Shown here piece by piece: positions 8,483 through 17,019 of a stretch of DNA of 31,044 nt. The notes beneath the pieces were generated by a model. The model searched no databases, had not been told where the DNA came from, and worked only from the letters and a program-made list of their open reading frames with translations. The translations under genes and the position numbers were made by a program. The number at the start of each line of letters is the position of its first letter. Position 1 is the stretch's first letter. Source of the DNA: an uncultured Lachnospiraceae bacterium (lineage in GTDB: Bacteria; Bacillota; Clostridia; Lachnospirales; Lachnospiraceae); assembly GCA_910577735.1 (NCBI GenBank), contig CAJTOO010000032.1:1-31044 (forward strand). The letters run 5' to 3'.

Positions 8483-9742
8483 TCAATAAATCTCCCCATC
8501 CTGCGCAAATCCTCTGACCACCTTCCGCGCCACCATGGCAATCATCATGGATACCACACAGGCAAACAAAATCACCGTCCATTCCGCGCCCTCACTAATT
8601 TCAAACAAAACACCATACAAGGCATTGCCCAGCGGCTGGGCACACATGGAAACAGTTAAGATAAGCGCCATGACCTTACCTATCAGACGGGCCGGTGTTG
8701 CCATCTGAAAAAAGGACAGCATCTGCACCGTAAAAACAGTCGCACACGCCATAATGACAAAGCAGCAGACAGTCAGCACAATATAATTTACGATACCGGA
8801 TGAAATAAACAGTAAAGAAGCACTGGCAGGGAGCAGGCATACTGCAGACAGCAAAAGCAGGTTGCCTGCCTTTTGAATGGATAATCTCTTTGCAAAAATA
8901 CCCGCACAGATTCCTCCTGCCAGTCCTCCTGCTGCCATGATCCCCTGTGCGAAACCATATAGCCTGTTCGCCAGTGCTGCTTCTAAGTCTATTACCTCCG
9001 TCACCACATAAGGCAGAGCCACAACAATCATGGATGACAGAAACAGATTGATTCCGCAGGCAATCAAAACAGCCTTTCCAATTACCGGCTTCTCTTTCCG
9101 GATAAAACGAAAACTTTCCGTAAAATCATTTTTTACAATCTGCCATATACTGCCCGCCGCATCCTGTTTCTGAAATGGTATCTGAATAAAGATCTCCATG
9201 ACTGCCGATAACACAAAGCAAATCATACAGACTATCAGCACTGGTTGTATTCCATACGCACTGTACAGAATCCCGCCCAGTACAGGACCCATCAAAGAGG
9301 CGAAAGAGCTGATGGTATTGACTATGGAATTGGCCGCCATAATATTATCCTGCTTCACCAGCGCAGGAATGCTTGCCTGCACAGACGGCTGGTAGGCGCC
9401 GGCAATTCCATATAGAATCATCAGCGTAACTGTCAGTAAGACCACCAGGTTGACACCATGCATGAGCACAGAAAAGGCCAGTATGACGGCTGCCGTAAAG
9501 AAGTCCAGTATGACCATCACGTTTCTTTTATTTACTCTGTCTGCAATAATACCGCCCACAGGCGACAGCAGGATTGTGGGAAGAAAGGCGCAGGCCATAA
9601 CGGTACCATAGAGTGCCGATGAGCCTGTCAGATTTAATAAATATAACGGCAGGGCAAATTGCAGCGTTGCATTCCCGAACAGAGAAATTATCTGCCCGAT
9701 GACTACTAAGGTGAAATCTTTTGAAAATAATTTTTGATTCAT
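8483..9742 (-). CDS. MFS transporter, probable drug exporter
   Basis: About 419 residues with the twelve-helix major facilitator pattern. The first helix (LFSKDFTLVVIGQIISLFGN) and the loop motif GGIIADRVNKRNVM (motif A type, G-x-x-x-D-R) are characteristic of MFS exporters related to macrolide efflux and enterobactin-exporter-like proteins. Start 9742 (Met-Asn-Gln-Lys) is preferred because GGAGAG lies six bases upstream; the earlier ATG lacks a site. Directly upstream is a TetR-type regulator gene on the same strand, and palindromes related to the tetR operators lie before both genes, so it is probably derepressed by a ligand of that regulator. The substrate cannot be told from sequence. Confidence 0.88.
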   Translation of the reverse strand: MNQKLFSKDFTLVVIGQIISLFGNATLQFALPLYLLNLTGSSALYGTVMACAFLPTILLSPVGGIIADRVNKRNVMVILDFFTAAVILAFSVLMHGVNLVVLLTVTLMILYGIAGAYQPSVQASIPALVKQDNIMAANSIVNTISSFASLMGPVLGGILYSAYGIQPVLIVCMICFVLSAVMEIFIQIPFQKQDAAGSIWQIVKNDFTESFRFIRKEKPVIGKAVLIACGINLFLSSMIVVALPYVVTEVIDLEAALANRLYGFAQGIMAAGGLAGGICAGIFAKRLSIQKAGNLLLLSAVCLLPASASLLFISSGIVNYIVLTVCCFVIMACATVFTVQMLSFFQMATPARLIGKVMALILTVSMCAQPLGNALYGVLFEISEGAEWTVILFACVVSMMIAMVARKVVRGFAQDGEIY

Positions 9743-9786
9743 TCTGCTCTCCATTCCGGAGTATTTACACTCCTTGTTTTACTTTA

Positions 9787-9803
9787 ATACCGTCCGTCGG
9801 TAT
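9787..9803. promoter_or_regulatory. Probable TetR operator before the MFS gene
   Basis: ATACCG and CGGTAT form an inverted repeat with a 5-base centre, 45 bases before the MFS start. The same half-sites occur at the tetR promoter, but there they are packed into 13-15 bp palindromes, so spacing differs here. Confidence 0.55.
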
Positions 9804-9816
9804 GTATAATGTTAAA

Positions 9817-9848
9817 ATATTTCTGCCCCTGTTACCGGGCAGAAATAT
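9817..9848 (-). terminator. Terminator of the tetR gene
   Basis: A perfect 12-bp inverted repeat (ATATTTCTGCCC and its complement) with an 8-base loop, followed on the minus strand by TTTTAAC. It lies 20 bases past the tetR stop and before the MFS operator, so the MFS gene needs its own promoter. Confidence 0.75.
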
Positions 9849-9869
9849 CCTACCAAAATACCGGTCTGT

Positions 9870-10523
9870 TCATTTGTTTTTCTGGTAAATAGCTGTCAGT
9901 TCCTGCATACGTGCCATCATCTCATCATTCACAATATCCAGTCCCAACCCCTTAAGCACCTGATCGAACACCCTGACCTTATGATAAGTATCTTCTTCTG
10001 AATCATGAAATACCATGGGATTCATCCAGATATTTGCCATAAGCGAGATCAATTCCGCCAAATGCTTTGGATGTTCCGTCACAATGGAACCGTCTGCAAT
10101 TCCCTGCTGGATGATCGGCAGAATAAATTGCGGCGCTGCTACTTCTATATTCTCATGCAAAAGGCTGGAAAGAAGTCTTGGATTATTGTAGAAACTGGGC
10201 GCCACTGTGAATACATCATCCTGCACAGAGCGGTTGATGGACGTGTTAAACAGTATTTGCAGCTTCTCTTTCCCCTTCAGGTCTGTGCGGTCTTTGATGT
10301 CTGTAAGCATCTGGTTAGATTCCTCTGTCATTCTGTCTATAACAGCATATAAAATCTCCTCTTTTGATTTAAAATGATGATAAATCGCACCTTTACTGAG
10401 CCCTCCCAGATGATTGATGATATCCTGAATGGAAGTATGTTCATAGCCCTTTTCCATAAACAGGCGAAATGCAACATCCAATATCAAATTGACGGTTTCT
10501 TCCGGATGCTTATTTCTTGCCAT
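9870..10523 (-). CDS. TetR/AcrR family transcriptional regulator
   Basis: 217 residues. The N-terminal helix-turn-helix is classical (ILDVAFRLFMEKGYEHTSIQ, DIINHLGGLSKGAIYHHFKSKEEI), followed by an all-helical ligand and dimer domain of about 150 residues. It starts at an ATG with AAAGGAT upstream. Two nearly identical palindromes overlap its promoter, which indicates autorepression, and a related one lies before the MFS gene downstream. The simplest model is a local repressor of the MFS exporter, released by an exported compound. Confidence 0.92.
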   Translation of the reverse strand: MARNKHPEETVNLILDVAFRLFMEKGYEHTSIQDIINHLGGLSKGAIYHHFKSKEEILYAVIDRMTEESNQMLTDIKDRTDLKGKEKLQILFNTSINRSVQDDVFTVAPSFYNNPRLLSSLLHENIEVAAPQFILPIIQQGIADGSIVTEHPKHLAELISLMANIWMNPMVFHDSEEDTYHKVRVFDQVLKGLGLDIVNDEMMARMQELTAIYQKNK

Positions 10524-10590
10524 CTTATAACCGTTATCCTTTCAAAATGTGGAAGTTTTCAGGTTGCAGCTTTTATCGTCAACAGTATAA

Positions 10591-10641
10591 CATACTAACG
10601 GTATGTTTATTATATTATCATACCGTTGGTATGTTTGTCAA
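10591..10641 (-). promoter_or_regulatory. tetR promoter with two operator palindromes
   Basis: On the minus strand TTGACA (10636-10641) and TAATAT (10612-10617) are 18 bases apart. Palindrome CATACCAACGGTATG (10619-10633) fills the spacer and CATACTAACGGTATG (10591-10605) lies just downstream at the start of transcription. They differ at one base. Binding at either would block RNA polymerase. Confidence 0.75.
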
Positions 10642-10700
10642 CTCTTACAACATGAGGTACAATGTCCGAAATTTTTCCTCGGAAATTAAGAAATATTATT

Positions 10701-11759
10701 TTACCAGTTCTCATACCGCTCCAACATATCGTCTATCGCACGTTCTGCGTTCTCCCAATCCCAGTCATACTCTTTTAGGAGCATCAGCTGCTCCTCTTCG
10801 GTATATGTTTCGGCTTCCAGACCATATAATCGCATAAGATAGTCTGCCCGCATCAGATCCTCGGCTTCTTGATATCTCTTTTGCGCAGAGTATCTGTTCA
10901 GCAACACCAACGCAAGAAAGATCATAAAGCCGGCTGCTGCCCATTTGATCTGCTGCACGTTCCATCTCCTGTGCAGATGTTCCACAAAATCTTCCTTTGA
11001 TTCTGCATCTATCAAATATTGCTTTATATATCTGATCACATCGGATTTCATCTCTAAATCCAGTTCCCGCCCCATCTCTCTGCTGAGCTTAGCGTGTATC
11101 TGCCTATGGAAGTCTCTTCCTTCTTTTTCCCAGAACCGATCCATGAAAAAGGCCGGAAGCCTGAGATGCGGCAGCTTTTTCAGACGAAATTTCCAAAGTT
11201 CTGTCTCCCGCCTCCCATCGGCCAGTGCATTTTGTGCTGTATGGAATGCAAGCAGAAAGGTCTCTAAATACAGAATTGTTTTCCTGCGCCATCCTGACAC
11301 GGCACACACCGCCTGAACAAATTGCATACGAAAATCTGTATTTTCAAACAGCCTGGAATAGATGTCCAGATGCAGGAAATATTCCCATGTATACCGATTG
11401 TTTCTCAGATAGGGATTCCTGGCAAGCAGCAAAAACTGTTTGAAAAACCGCTCCTTGTCCCCATAAGAGTCCACGCCGCTATAATCAAAGGAGTATTCTG
11501 GCCTTTCTTCCGGCCTCTGCTCTGGTTTTTGCTCCGGGCTCTGCTCGTGTATATCCACGGACTGCCCCGACGTCATATCGAATGTCTGGGGGTTCCGACT
11601 TCTTGCCATCTGTATCGCAGCTTTATATGCCTTCTGCAAGGCCTTAAATTCCTCCGGATGTTCTTCCGGATGATAAAGTTTCGCCTGTCTGGCATAAGCC
11701 GATTTAATCTTCGCAATATCTGTGGTCTGCGGGATACCGAGCCATTCCCATATATTCAT
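10701..11759 (-). CDS. Membrane-anchored J-domain co-chaperone, DjlB/DjlC-like
   Basis: 352 residues. The N-terminus (1-55) is a compact J domain: WEWLGIPQTTDIAKIKSAYA, then RQAKLYHPEEHPEEFKALQKAY. The canonical His-Pro-Asp is His-Pro-Glu here, the acidic variant seen in DjlB/DjlC-type proteins. A charged linker of repeated QSPEQKPEQRPEERPE type (about 70-90) and a helical middle domain follow, then one transmembrane segment at about residue 270-287 and a short C-terminal tail of about 65 residues with acidic residues. GGAGG precedes the ATG. It lies 86 bases after the HscC-like gene on the same strand, and in E. coli the Hsp70 HscC also works with such J-proteins, so this is likely its dedicated partner. 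Substrate unknown. Confidence 0.8.
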   Translation of the reverse strand: MNIWEWLGIPQTTDIAKIKSAYARQAKLYHPEEHPEEFKALQKAYKAAIQMARSRNPQTFDMTSGQSVDIHEQSPEQKPEQRPEERPEYSFDYSGVDSYGDKERFFKQFLLLARNPYLRNNRYTWEYFLHLDIYSRLFENTDFRMQFVQAVCAVSGWRRKTILYLETFLLAFHTAQNALADGRRETELWKFRLKKLPHLRLPAFFMDRFWEKEGRDFHRQIHAKLSREMGRELDLEMKSDVIRYIKQYLIDAESKEDFVEHLHRRWNVQQIKWAAAGFMIFLALVLLNRYSAQKRYQEAEDLMRADYLMRLYGLEAETYTEEEQLMLLKEYDWDWENAERAIDDMLERYENW

Positions 11760-11845
11760 AAACTACCTCCAAATACCCTGATTTCTTCTATAGGCCGGCA
11801 ATCTGTACATCTATCATTTGTCCTGGATATCACTTACATACACTC

Positions 11846-13579
11846 TCAACTGTCCGTATCCTCATGTTCCTCGCGGTCATCCTGAAAAAAGGACTCATCA
11901 ACCCCCTGAAAGTCAAACTTATTCCGCTCCACAGCCTCCAGAAATACGGTAAGCTGCACACAGGCTTCCCGCCTGGCACGCGGATTGCGCTCATATGAGA
12001 TAATCTGGCGGAATCTGGCAATCTGCTGTGCAATATACTCCCGCACTGCAGGAGCGCACTCCCGATAAAGCCGCTGCGACTTTTCCATCAGATAACGGAC
12101 ATTCTCATCTTCCATGGAACTGAGCGTCATCTGCCGCAGTTCCAATAGGCGCGCTTCCAGCTCTTGTTCGCTCAAGCCCATCTTTTTATTGATGATCGCC
12201 TTATGAAGGGCCTGTTCTCCACTGACAATCCGGATATCCAGAATACCGTTGATATCATACAGAAAGGTCACTCTGGCTCCCACTCTCCCTGCCGGCGCCT
12301 CAGGAAGGTCATGCAGCTCCAATGTGCCAAGAAGCAGATTATCACTGGCAATCATATTGTCTCCCTGATAAATCGGAAATGTCATATTCGTCTGATAATC
12401 CTCCACCGTCACATATTCTCTCGTACGGCTGCAAGGTAACGTGTCATTCCTTTCGATAATAGGAGAAAAGCTGCCGTCATAAATCTCTGTTCCCAGCGAA
12501 AAGGGACAGATATCCGCCAGTATCATATCTTTCACATCACCGGTCCGCTCCTTGATCGCAGCGGCAACTCCTACGCCTGCTGCAATGCTTTCATCGGGAC
12601 TTTCATCCAGGACCACCGGTATGTCAAGGAGTGTTCTCAGGTATTGCTTCACCACCGGCATTTTGGAAGATCCGCCAACCAGAATCAGCTTATCAATCTC
12701 CTCCGGCATCATGCCGCTGTCATTGATGACCTGTCTGATCGGCACAGACATCCGCATAAACAAGTCCGTACTAATGTGAATCAGATGCTGGTTCGTCATG
12801 CACATGGTATATTCCTGATTCTGCAGATACACTTTCCGTTCCGCTTCATCCTGTTCGGTAAGCTGCCATTTCAAGGCTTCTGCCTCCTTCAGCACAATAC
12901 CCTGCTCCTCCTTGGTGAGTGTATCCTTTTCCAGCCGATTCTCTTTATAGAAATCTTCCGCTATGATCTCATTAAAGTCCTTGCCGCCCAGGTAATTATC
13001 CCCCGACACTGCCTGAATCTCCACCATATTATCGAAGGCGTCCACTAACGATACATCCAGTGTACCGCCGCCAAAATCAAAGATGATAAAAGTCTCTGCA
13101 TCCTCCACGCCCATATGATGTTTCAAAGCCACTGCGGAAGGCTCATTGATCAACCGGTCAACCGTAAGTCCTGCCAGCTTGCCGGCATTTTTGGTGGCGC
13201 ACCGCTTATCATCATTAAAATACGCCGGCACACTGATGACCGCTTCCGTTACCTTTTCCCCCAGATAAGCCTCCGCATCCTCCCGCAGTCTGCGCAGTAC
13301 AAAAGAAGATAAATCCTCTGCCGTATAGTGTTTACCATTTCCAAAATACTGATATCTGGTTCCCATATTGCGCTTAAATTCCGCAAAAGAGACCAAAGGC
13401 GCTGTGATCAGCCGCTCCTTTGCCACCTTGCCCACATAGATCTCTCCGTCTTCCCCAAAGCTGACCACAGAAGGCGTCAAATACTCTCCAAACGCATTGG
13501 GAATCAGTTCGATTCTTCCATCCCGCCAGATGCTTGCAAGACTGTTGGTTGTCCCTAAATCAATTCCTATGACTGCCAT
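11846..13579 (-). CDS. hscC: Hsp70 chaperone, HscC-like
   Basis: 577 residues. The nucleotide-binding domain is complete: phosphate-1 loop VIGIDLGTTNSLASIWRDG, NAFGEYLTPSVVSFGEDG, the connecting EPSAVALKHH, phosphate-2 FDFGGGTLDVSLVD and the adenosine motif LVGGSSKMPVVKQYL. The beta substrate-binding domain follows (DICPFSLGTEI) and then a short helical lid without the acidic DnaK tail. Length and the GRIELIPNAFGEYLTPS signature fit HscC (E. coli about 556 residues) better than DnaK. It starts at an ATG after GGGGGAA, 56 bases from the upstream YD-repeat gene and 86 before the J-protein gene, so the three form an operon. It probably serves a special client instead of general folding; that is inference. 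Confidence 0.88.
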   Translation of the reverse strand: MAVIGIDLGTTNSLASIWRDGRIELIPNAFGEYLTPSVVSFGEDGEIYVGKVAKERLITAPLVSFAEFKRNMGTRYQYFGNGKHYTAEDLSSFVLRRLREDAEAYLGEKVTEAVISVPAYFNDDKRCATKNAGKLAGLTVDRLINEPSAVALKHHMGVEDAETFIIFDFGGGTLDVSLVDAFDNMVEIQAVSGDNYLGGKDFNEIIAEDFYKENRLEKDTLTKEEQGIVLKEAEALKWQLTEQDEAERKVYLQNQEYTMCMTNQHLIHISTDLFMRMSVPIRQVINDSGMMPEEIDKLILVGGSSKMPVVKQYLRTLLDIPVVLDESPDESIAAGVGVAAAIKERTGDVKDMILADICPFSLGTEIYDGSFSPIIERNDTLPCSRTREYVTVEDYQTNMTFPIYQGDNMIASDNLLLGTLELHDLPEAPAGRVGARVTFLYDINGILDIRIVSGEQALHKAIINKKMGLSEQELEARLLELRQMTLSSMEDENVRYLMEKSQRLYRECAPAVREYIAQQIARFRQIISYERNPRARREACVQLTVFLEAVERNKFDFQGVDESFFQDDREEHEDTDS

Positions 13580-13634
13580 GTATTCCGTTCCCCCTTTTAT
13601 AACCTGTCCCTGTTTTCCTAAGCCGGCTGTTTTG

Positions 13635-15092
13635 CTATTCTTTCAATCTTCCTTCCAGATCTTCACCGACCCGGAAGCCATAACCCTCCGCTTCCTCTTC
13701 TAATCTTTCCATAATTTCCTCCATTCCCTCTGCAGCCTCTTTGCCAATGTACAGTTTCCCGAGTTTCCCAAAATTCTTGCCGCTTATCACAGCTTCACAC
13801 TGCTGCCGTATATTTCCTGACACATCTGTCATTTCTGCCTTTGCAAGGAATCCCTCGTCTGAGAATGTAAGCATAATATTGCTTCCATCTTCTGCCTGAT
13901 GTGCAAAGTCCCGCCCTTTTATCTCATAAATAAACTGTGCCTCTCTACGGCTCTCAACTTGAGGAAGATCGTTAAGATCCAGTCTTTCCCCATAATAGTA
14001 ATTCACGTTCTCTTTCTGCACAGGATATTCATAACGGCGAAACAAGGCGTAAGGCTCATCATCATTGCCCGCATATTCCACAGCCGCCTGCAGCCGTCCA
14101 TCCTTATCATACTGGCATGCCGTGTAATATTGTATCCTGTCATTCTCATAGGACAGCTGCCACAGAAGATTCTCCTCTTCATACTGCGCCATGTAAAAAC
14201 AGGGCTGCCGGATAAATTCATCTGTTTCGTAATCCCATTCATATAATATCTGCAGGATACAATTCTTCACTCCCGTGTCGGAATTGTATGTATACAGATT
14301 AAACTGCTCTTCATCCGGCTCTTGATTCAGATACCAGTCATTGTCGTTATATGCATGTCTTTCATAGTGCAGAAGACGATTTACGAGATGTCCATCCTTC
14401 TGTGCCCACTGCAGCCTCCATCCGGCAGACGGGTATCCTCCCGGAACCTCAAAAGCACACAGCAGATTTCCCTGTTCATCTTCCAAAAATTTCCTGGCAG
14501 ACCGGCAGTATGAAGATAGTCCACCCTCAAATTGCTCATCCACATAAGAATAACTGATTCCTGCACGTCCTATATCCGTATATCGATAATAATTTCTTTC
14601 CGCCAGCTTCTCACCCCAATAAACTTCTTCGTGCACCACATTGCCCGAATCATCGTATTCATAAACATATCTGCGCATCTGCGTGCCGCCTGTATCACTT
14701 TCTGTCTGTTCCCGGTATATATTTCCTGCCAGGTCATATTCCAGCAGATGCAGATTAAAAAGGCTGCCCTCCGAATCATAATCAGCCTCTGCCATCAACC
14801 TATCTGCGTCATAGTAAGAGTCTGTATACTGACAGAAGGAAAGCACATCATTTTCTGCATAAGAATCTGCATCCTTTATCACAATCTTCTTATCGGGCGC
14901 AATCAATGCATGAGGCGCCGCCTCCAGCCCATAAAGCTCCATATCTTCATGCGAATATGGTGAAGCAGCTGAATCCGCCCGCGTCAGCCAGCGGATCCCC
15001 AAGAGTAAAGACACCAGAACATAAACCGTTATAATCAAAAGCAGCCAGGATCTATGACGCGATCTATATGTATCTTCCGCAATCCATCTCAT
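13635..15092 (-). CDS. Membrane-anchored protein with YD-repeat-like motifs
   Basis: 485 residues. One N-terminal transmembrane segment (SWLLLIITVYVLVSLLLGI, about residues 15-34) with positive charges before it suggests an inside-to-outside anchor, so about 450 residues face outward. The exported part holds several Tyr-x-x-Gly-x(4-6) repeats: LLEYDLAGNIYREQTE, YVYEYDDSGNVVHEEVY, YTACQYDKDGRLQAAVEY, ADYDSEGSLFNLHL. These resemble RHS/YD wall-repeat strands but without a toxin domain. GGGGGGATATAC precedes the ATG. It is the first gene before hscC and the J-protein gene, so it may be the client or sensor of that chaperone pair. The exact family is not recognised. Confidence 0.65.
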   Translation of the reverse strand: MRWIAEDTYRSRHRSWLLLIITVYVLVSLLLGIRWLTRADSAASPYSHEDMELYGLEAAPHALIAPDKKIVIKDADSYAENDVLSFCQYTDSYYDADRLMAEADYDSEGSLFNLHLLEYDLAGNIYREQTESDTGGTQMRRYVYEYDDSGNVVHEEVYWGEKLAERNYYRYTDIGRAGISYSYVDEQFEGGLSSYCRSARKFLEDEQGNLLCAFEVPGGYPSAGWRLQWAQKDGHLVNRLLHYERHAYNDNDWYLNQEPDEEQFNLYTYNSDTGVKNCILQILYEWDYETDEFIRQPCFYMAQYEEENLLWQLSYENDRIQYYTACQYDKDGRLQAAVEYAGNDDEPYALFRRYEYPVQKENVNYYYGERLDLNDLPQVESRREAQFIYEIKGRDFAHQAEDGSNIMLTFSDEGFLAKAEMTDVSGNIRQQCEAVISGKNFGKLGKLYIGKEAAEGMEEIMERLEEEAEGYGFRVGEDLEGRLKE

Positions 15093-15195
15093 GTATATCC
15101 CCCCTTATTGCGAGCACTTCCGTACTTAATTATAACAGAATTATCTCCAGTTCCCAACACAAATCTTAAGGGCTTCCCCACCAGACAATATAAAA

Positions 15196-15225
15196 AGGAG
15201 ACGGAACCTTTCAGCCCTGTCTCCT
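15196..15225 (-). terminator. Terminator of the GHKL kinase gene
   Basis: AGGAGAC and GTCTCCT form the stem, with further G-C pairs inside, around a loop of about 10 bases. TTTTTAT follows on the minus strand. The stem begins inside the last codons of the kinase and separates it from the YD-repeat operon. Confidence 0.75.
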
Positions 15226-16550
15226 CATGCTCTTACTTCTGTTTCTTTGGGTATATTCATGATCAGCCGGAATACAAAGATGCCGTCATCATTCCGGAAG
15301 TCTGTCTCCCCATCATATTGATCCGCCGTCTTAATGATGCTGGACACCCCGATACCGCCCGTGAACTCCGGTCTTGGCTGTCCCTTTCTGAAATCCAGTT
15401 CCATCTTGCAGGTATTACTGCAGTAAATCACCAGTTTACCGCCCTTTTTCTTGACCAGCAGATGGATAAAGCATTCCCTCTCTGCCATCTGCCTTCGCGC
15501 CTCAATACAACCGTAAATGGCATTTTCGTAAGCATTTGACAATATCGTCACCATATCCATATCGGCCACAGCAAAATTTTTATCCACCTCTACATCCATG
15601 GTAACGTTAATGTCTTCCATCCTCGCCCACCTTGTATAGGCTGACAGAATATTATTGACCGCCGTATTATCACAGATGACAGGAATCACGCCTGACTCCA
15701 TCTTATGCTCATACTGCCTTAAATACTCCAAAAGTTCTTTTTGTTGTCCCCTGCGGGCATACTCCCCAATGACCTGGTTATGATGGCGGATATCATGGCG
15801 AATACGCCTTCCTGTCTCCACTGACTCTTCCAGAAGTTCCAACTGCCGTCCCAAGAGCCTCTGATTCATCTTCATAAGCTGGTTTTCTTTCTGATATTCC
15901 GACTCCTTACCCATATGCAGATAAAGCCTGAATACCACGACCTGAAGCGAACCCGTGAGGAAAAAATTGACTGCCAGCTGTACCAGTCGGTGCCCGTTAT
16001 TTTCCACGTAATGCTGTATCAATATAATCCCGATTCCCGAAAACAGACTGATGATCAAGATCATTACACTAAGTGCGTCCATCTCCGTTTCCAGATAACT
16101 GTCGAATCCTTTCAACATCTTTTTCATGCATTTTCTGATCCAGTAAATCATAGCCAGAATAAGTATGATCCTGGCTGCAACATCCGCCCATATATTACTG
16201 TGAAAGAAGACTCTTGCAGTCTCAATCCCACCCACAATAAACACTGCCGTCAGATAAAATGTGAAGGCCAGATTATAGAAAGTCAGATATATGCGTTTAT
16301 TGCTGATAAACAAAGACACCAGCGCAAAAGCTCCGAAGACAACAAACGTTATCATTCTGATACAGCTCTCCCAGTCTGTGAGATACCAGAGACAGGAAAA
16401 CGAAATCGCAACAACACAGAACACTCCATATATGAATACTAATTTCTTTTTGCTGAAACGAGATTCATCCAATTGTAAGAAGATACATATCGTACCCGCC
16501 ATACAAAGCAAAAACCTTAAAAAAGCAACATATACGGAACCACCTAACAT
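15225..16550 (-). CDS. GHKL-domain sensor histidine kinase (AgrC-like), no partner regulator nearby
   Basis: 441 residues. The N-terminal half has six to seven hydrophobic segments, a membrane sensor of the AgrC/ComD kind. A coiled linker with the phospho-accepting RRIRHDIRHHNQVIGEYA is followed by a GHKL ATPase with the N box ILSNAYENAIYGC and the G box FTGGIGVSSIIKTADQY. The kinase thus has the parts of a peptide quorum sensor. The expected LytTR response regulator and AgrB/AgrD genes are absent on both sides. ATG 16550 has only a weak ribosome binding site. A short ORF with a good site lies 118 bases upstream on the same strand. Confidence 0.87.
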   Translation of the reverse strand: MLGGSVYVAFLRFLLCMAGTICIFLQLDESRFSKKKLVFIYGVFCVVAISFSCLWYLTDWESCIRMITFVVFGAFALVSLFISNKRIYLTFYNLAFTFYLTAVFIVGGIETARVFFHSNIWADVAARIILILAMIYWIRKCMKKMLKGFDSYLETEMDALSVMILIISLFSGIGIILIQHYVENNGHRLVQLAVNFFLTGSLQVVVFRLYLHMGKESEYQKENQLMKMNQRLLGRQLELLEESVETGRRIRHDIRHHNQVIGEYARRGQQKELLEYLRQYEHKMESGVIPVICDNTAVNNILSAYTRWARMEDINVTMDVEVDKNFAVADMDMVTILSNAYENAIYGCIEARRQMAERECFIHLLVKKKGGKLVIYCSNTCKMELDFRKGQPRPEFTGGIGVSSIIKTADQYDGETDFRNDDGIFVFRLIMNIPKETEVRA

Positions 16551-16668
16551 ATCTTTCTACCATTCCCTCTTGTCATAACAAGCCGCCATATCTGTTTCTC
16601 AGTTCATCTTTGTGACCACAAACCATAGATGACATTTAAAATATAACAAAAAGGACAAATTTTTTAAG

Positions 16669-16779
16669 TTATTTGGTATACATCGCACTTTTTAAGGTAT
16701 ACTTTGCTAGTCCTGCGGAATCCAGATACCATCTGCCAGATGCCAAATGCAATAACGACGTGGAATAATCCTCTCTCAT
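16669..16779 (-). CDS. Possible small protein or leader peptide before the GHKL kinase
   Basis: A 36-codon frame starts at an ATG five bases after a perfect GGAGG and ends at TAA 118 bases before the kinase. The peptide begins MREDYSTSLLHLASGRWYLD and is rich in Tyr, Leu and Lys. It has no signal peptide and no cysteine, so it is not a normal AgrD-type precursor. The strong ribosome binding site and position are the only support; no family is recognised. Confidence 0.4.
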   Translation of the reverse strand: MREDYSTSLLHLASGRWYLDSAGLAKYTLKSAMYTK

Positions 16780-16820
16780 GACTTCCTCCTTACACAGATT
16801 CCTCTTGTATTCTCGATTTC

Positions 16821-16982
16821 TTACTTCGCCCGGTTCTTATCAATAATTTCCTGCAACTGTCTGCTCTGCATTGCCTGAAACTCCTCTTTACTCGCAAGGG
16901 AAGTCACCATGCCTTTCTCGTTCCGGAAAAGTTCCCTGTCGCAGACTATGCAGCTTGTTATTTTATTATTTGGGATTGGATG
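16821..16982 (-). other. Open frame of 53 codons, possible gene remnant
   Basis: The stretch 16560-17010 holds no full gene apart from the short ORF. This upstream frame reads CIVCDRELFRNEKGMVTSLA and ends QLQEIIDKNRAK before TAA. From ATG 16910 it would code 29 residues. The charged, helical end looks protein-like, but there is no good start site and it runs towards the divergent chromate promoter. A decayed C-terminus is the best guess. Confidence 0.25.
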
Positions 16983-17019
16983 TTATACTAAGAAATAAAA
17001 ATGAGGAGAAATAAGATTT

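Noticed and set aside
16669..16779. The short frame as a classical AgrD autoinducer
   Set aside because: It has no cysteine and no amphipathic leader, and no agrB gene is nearby.
16560..17010. Riboswitch or structured RNA before the kinase or the chromate genes
   Set aside because: No known aptamer core is recognised; the region is better explained by a short frame and a gene remnant.
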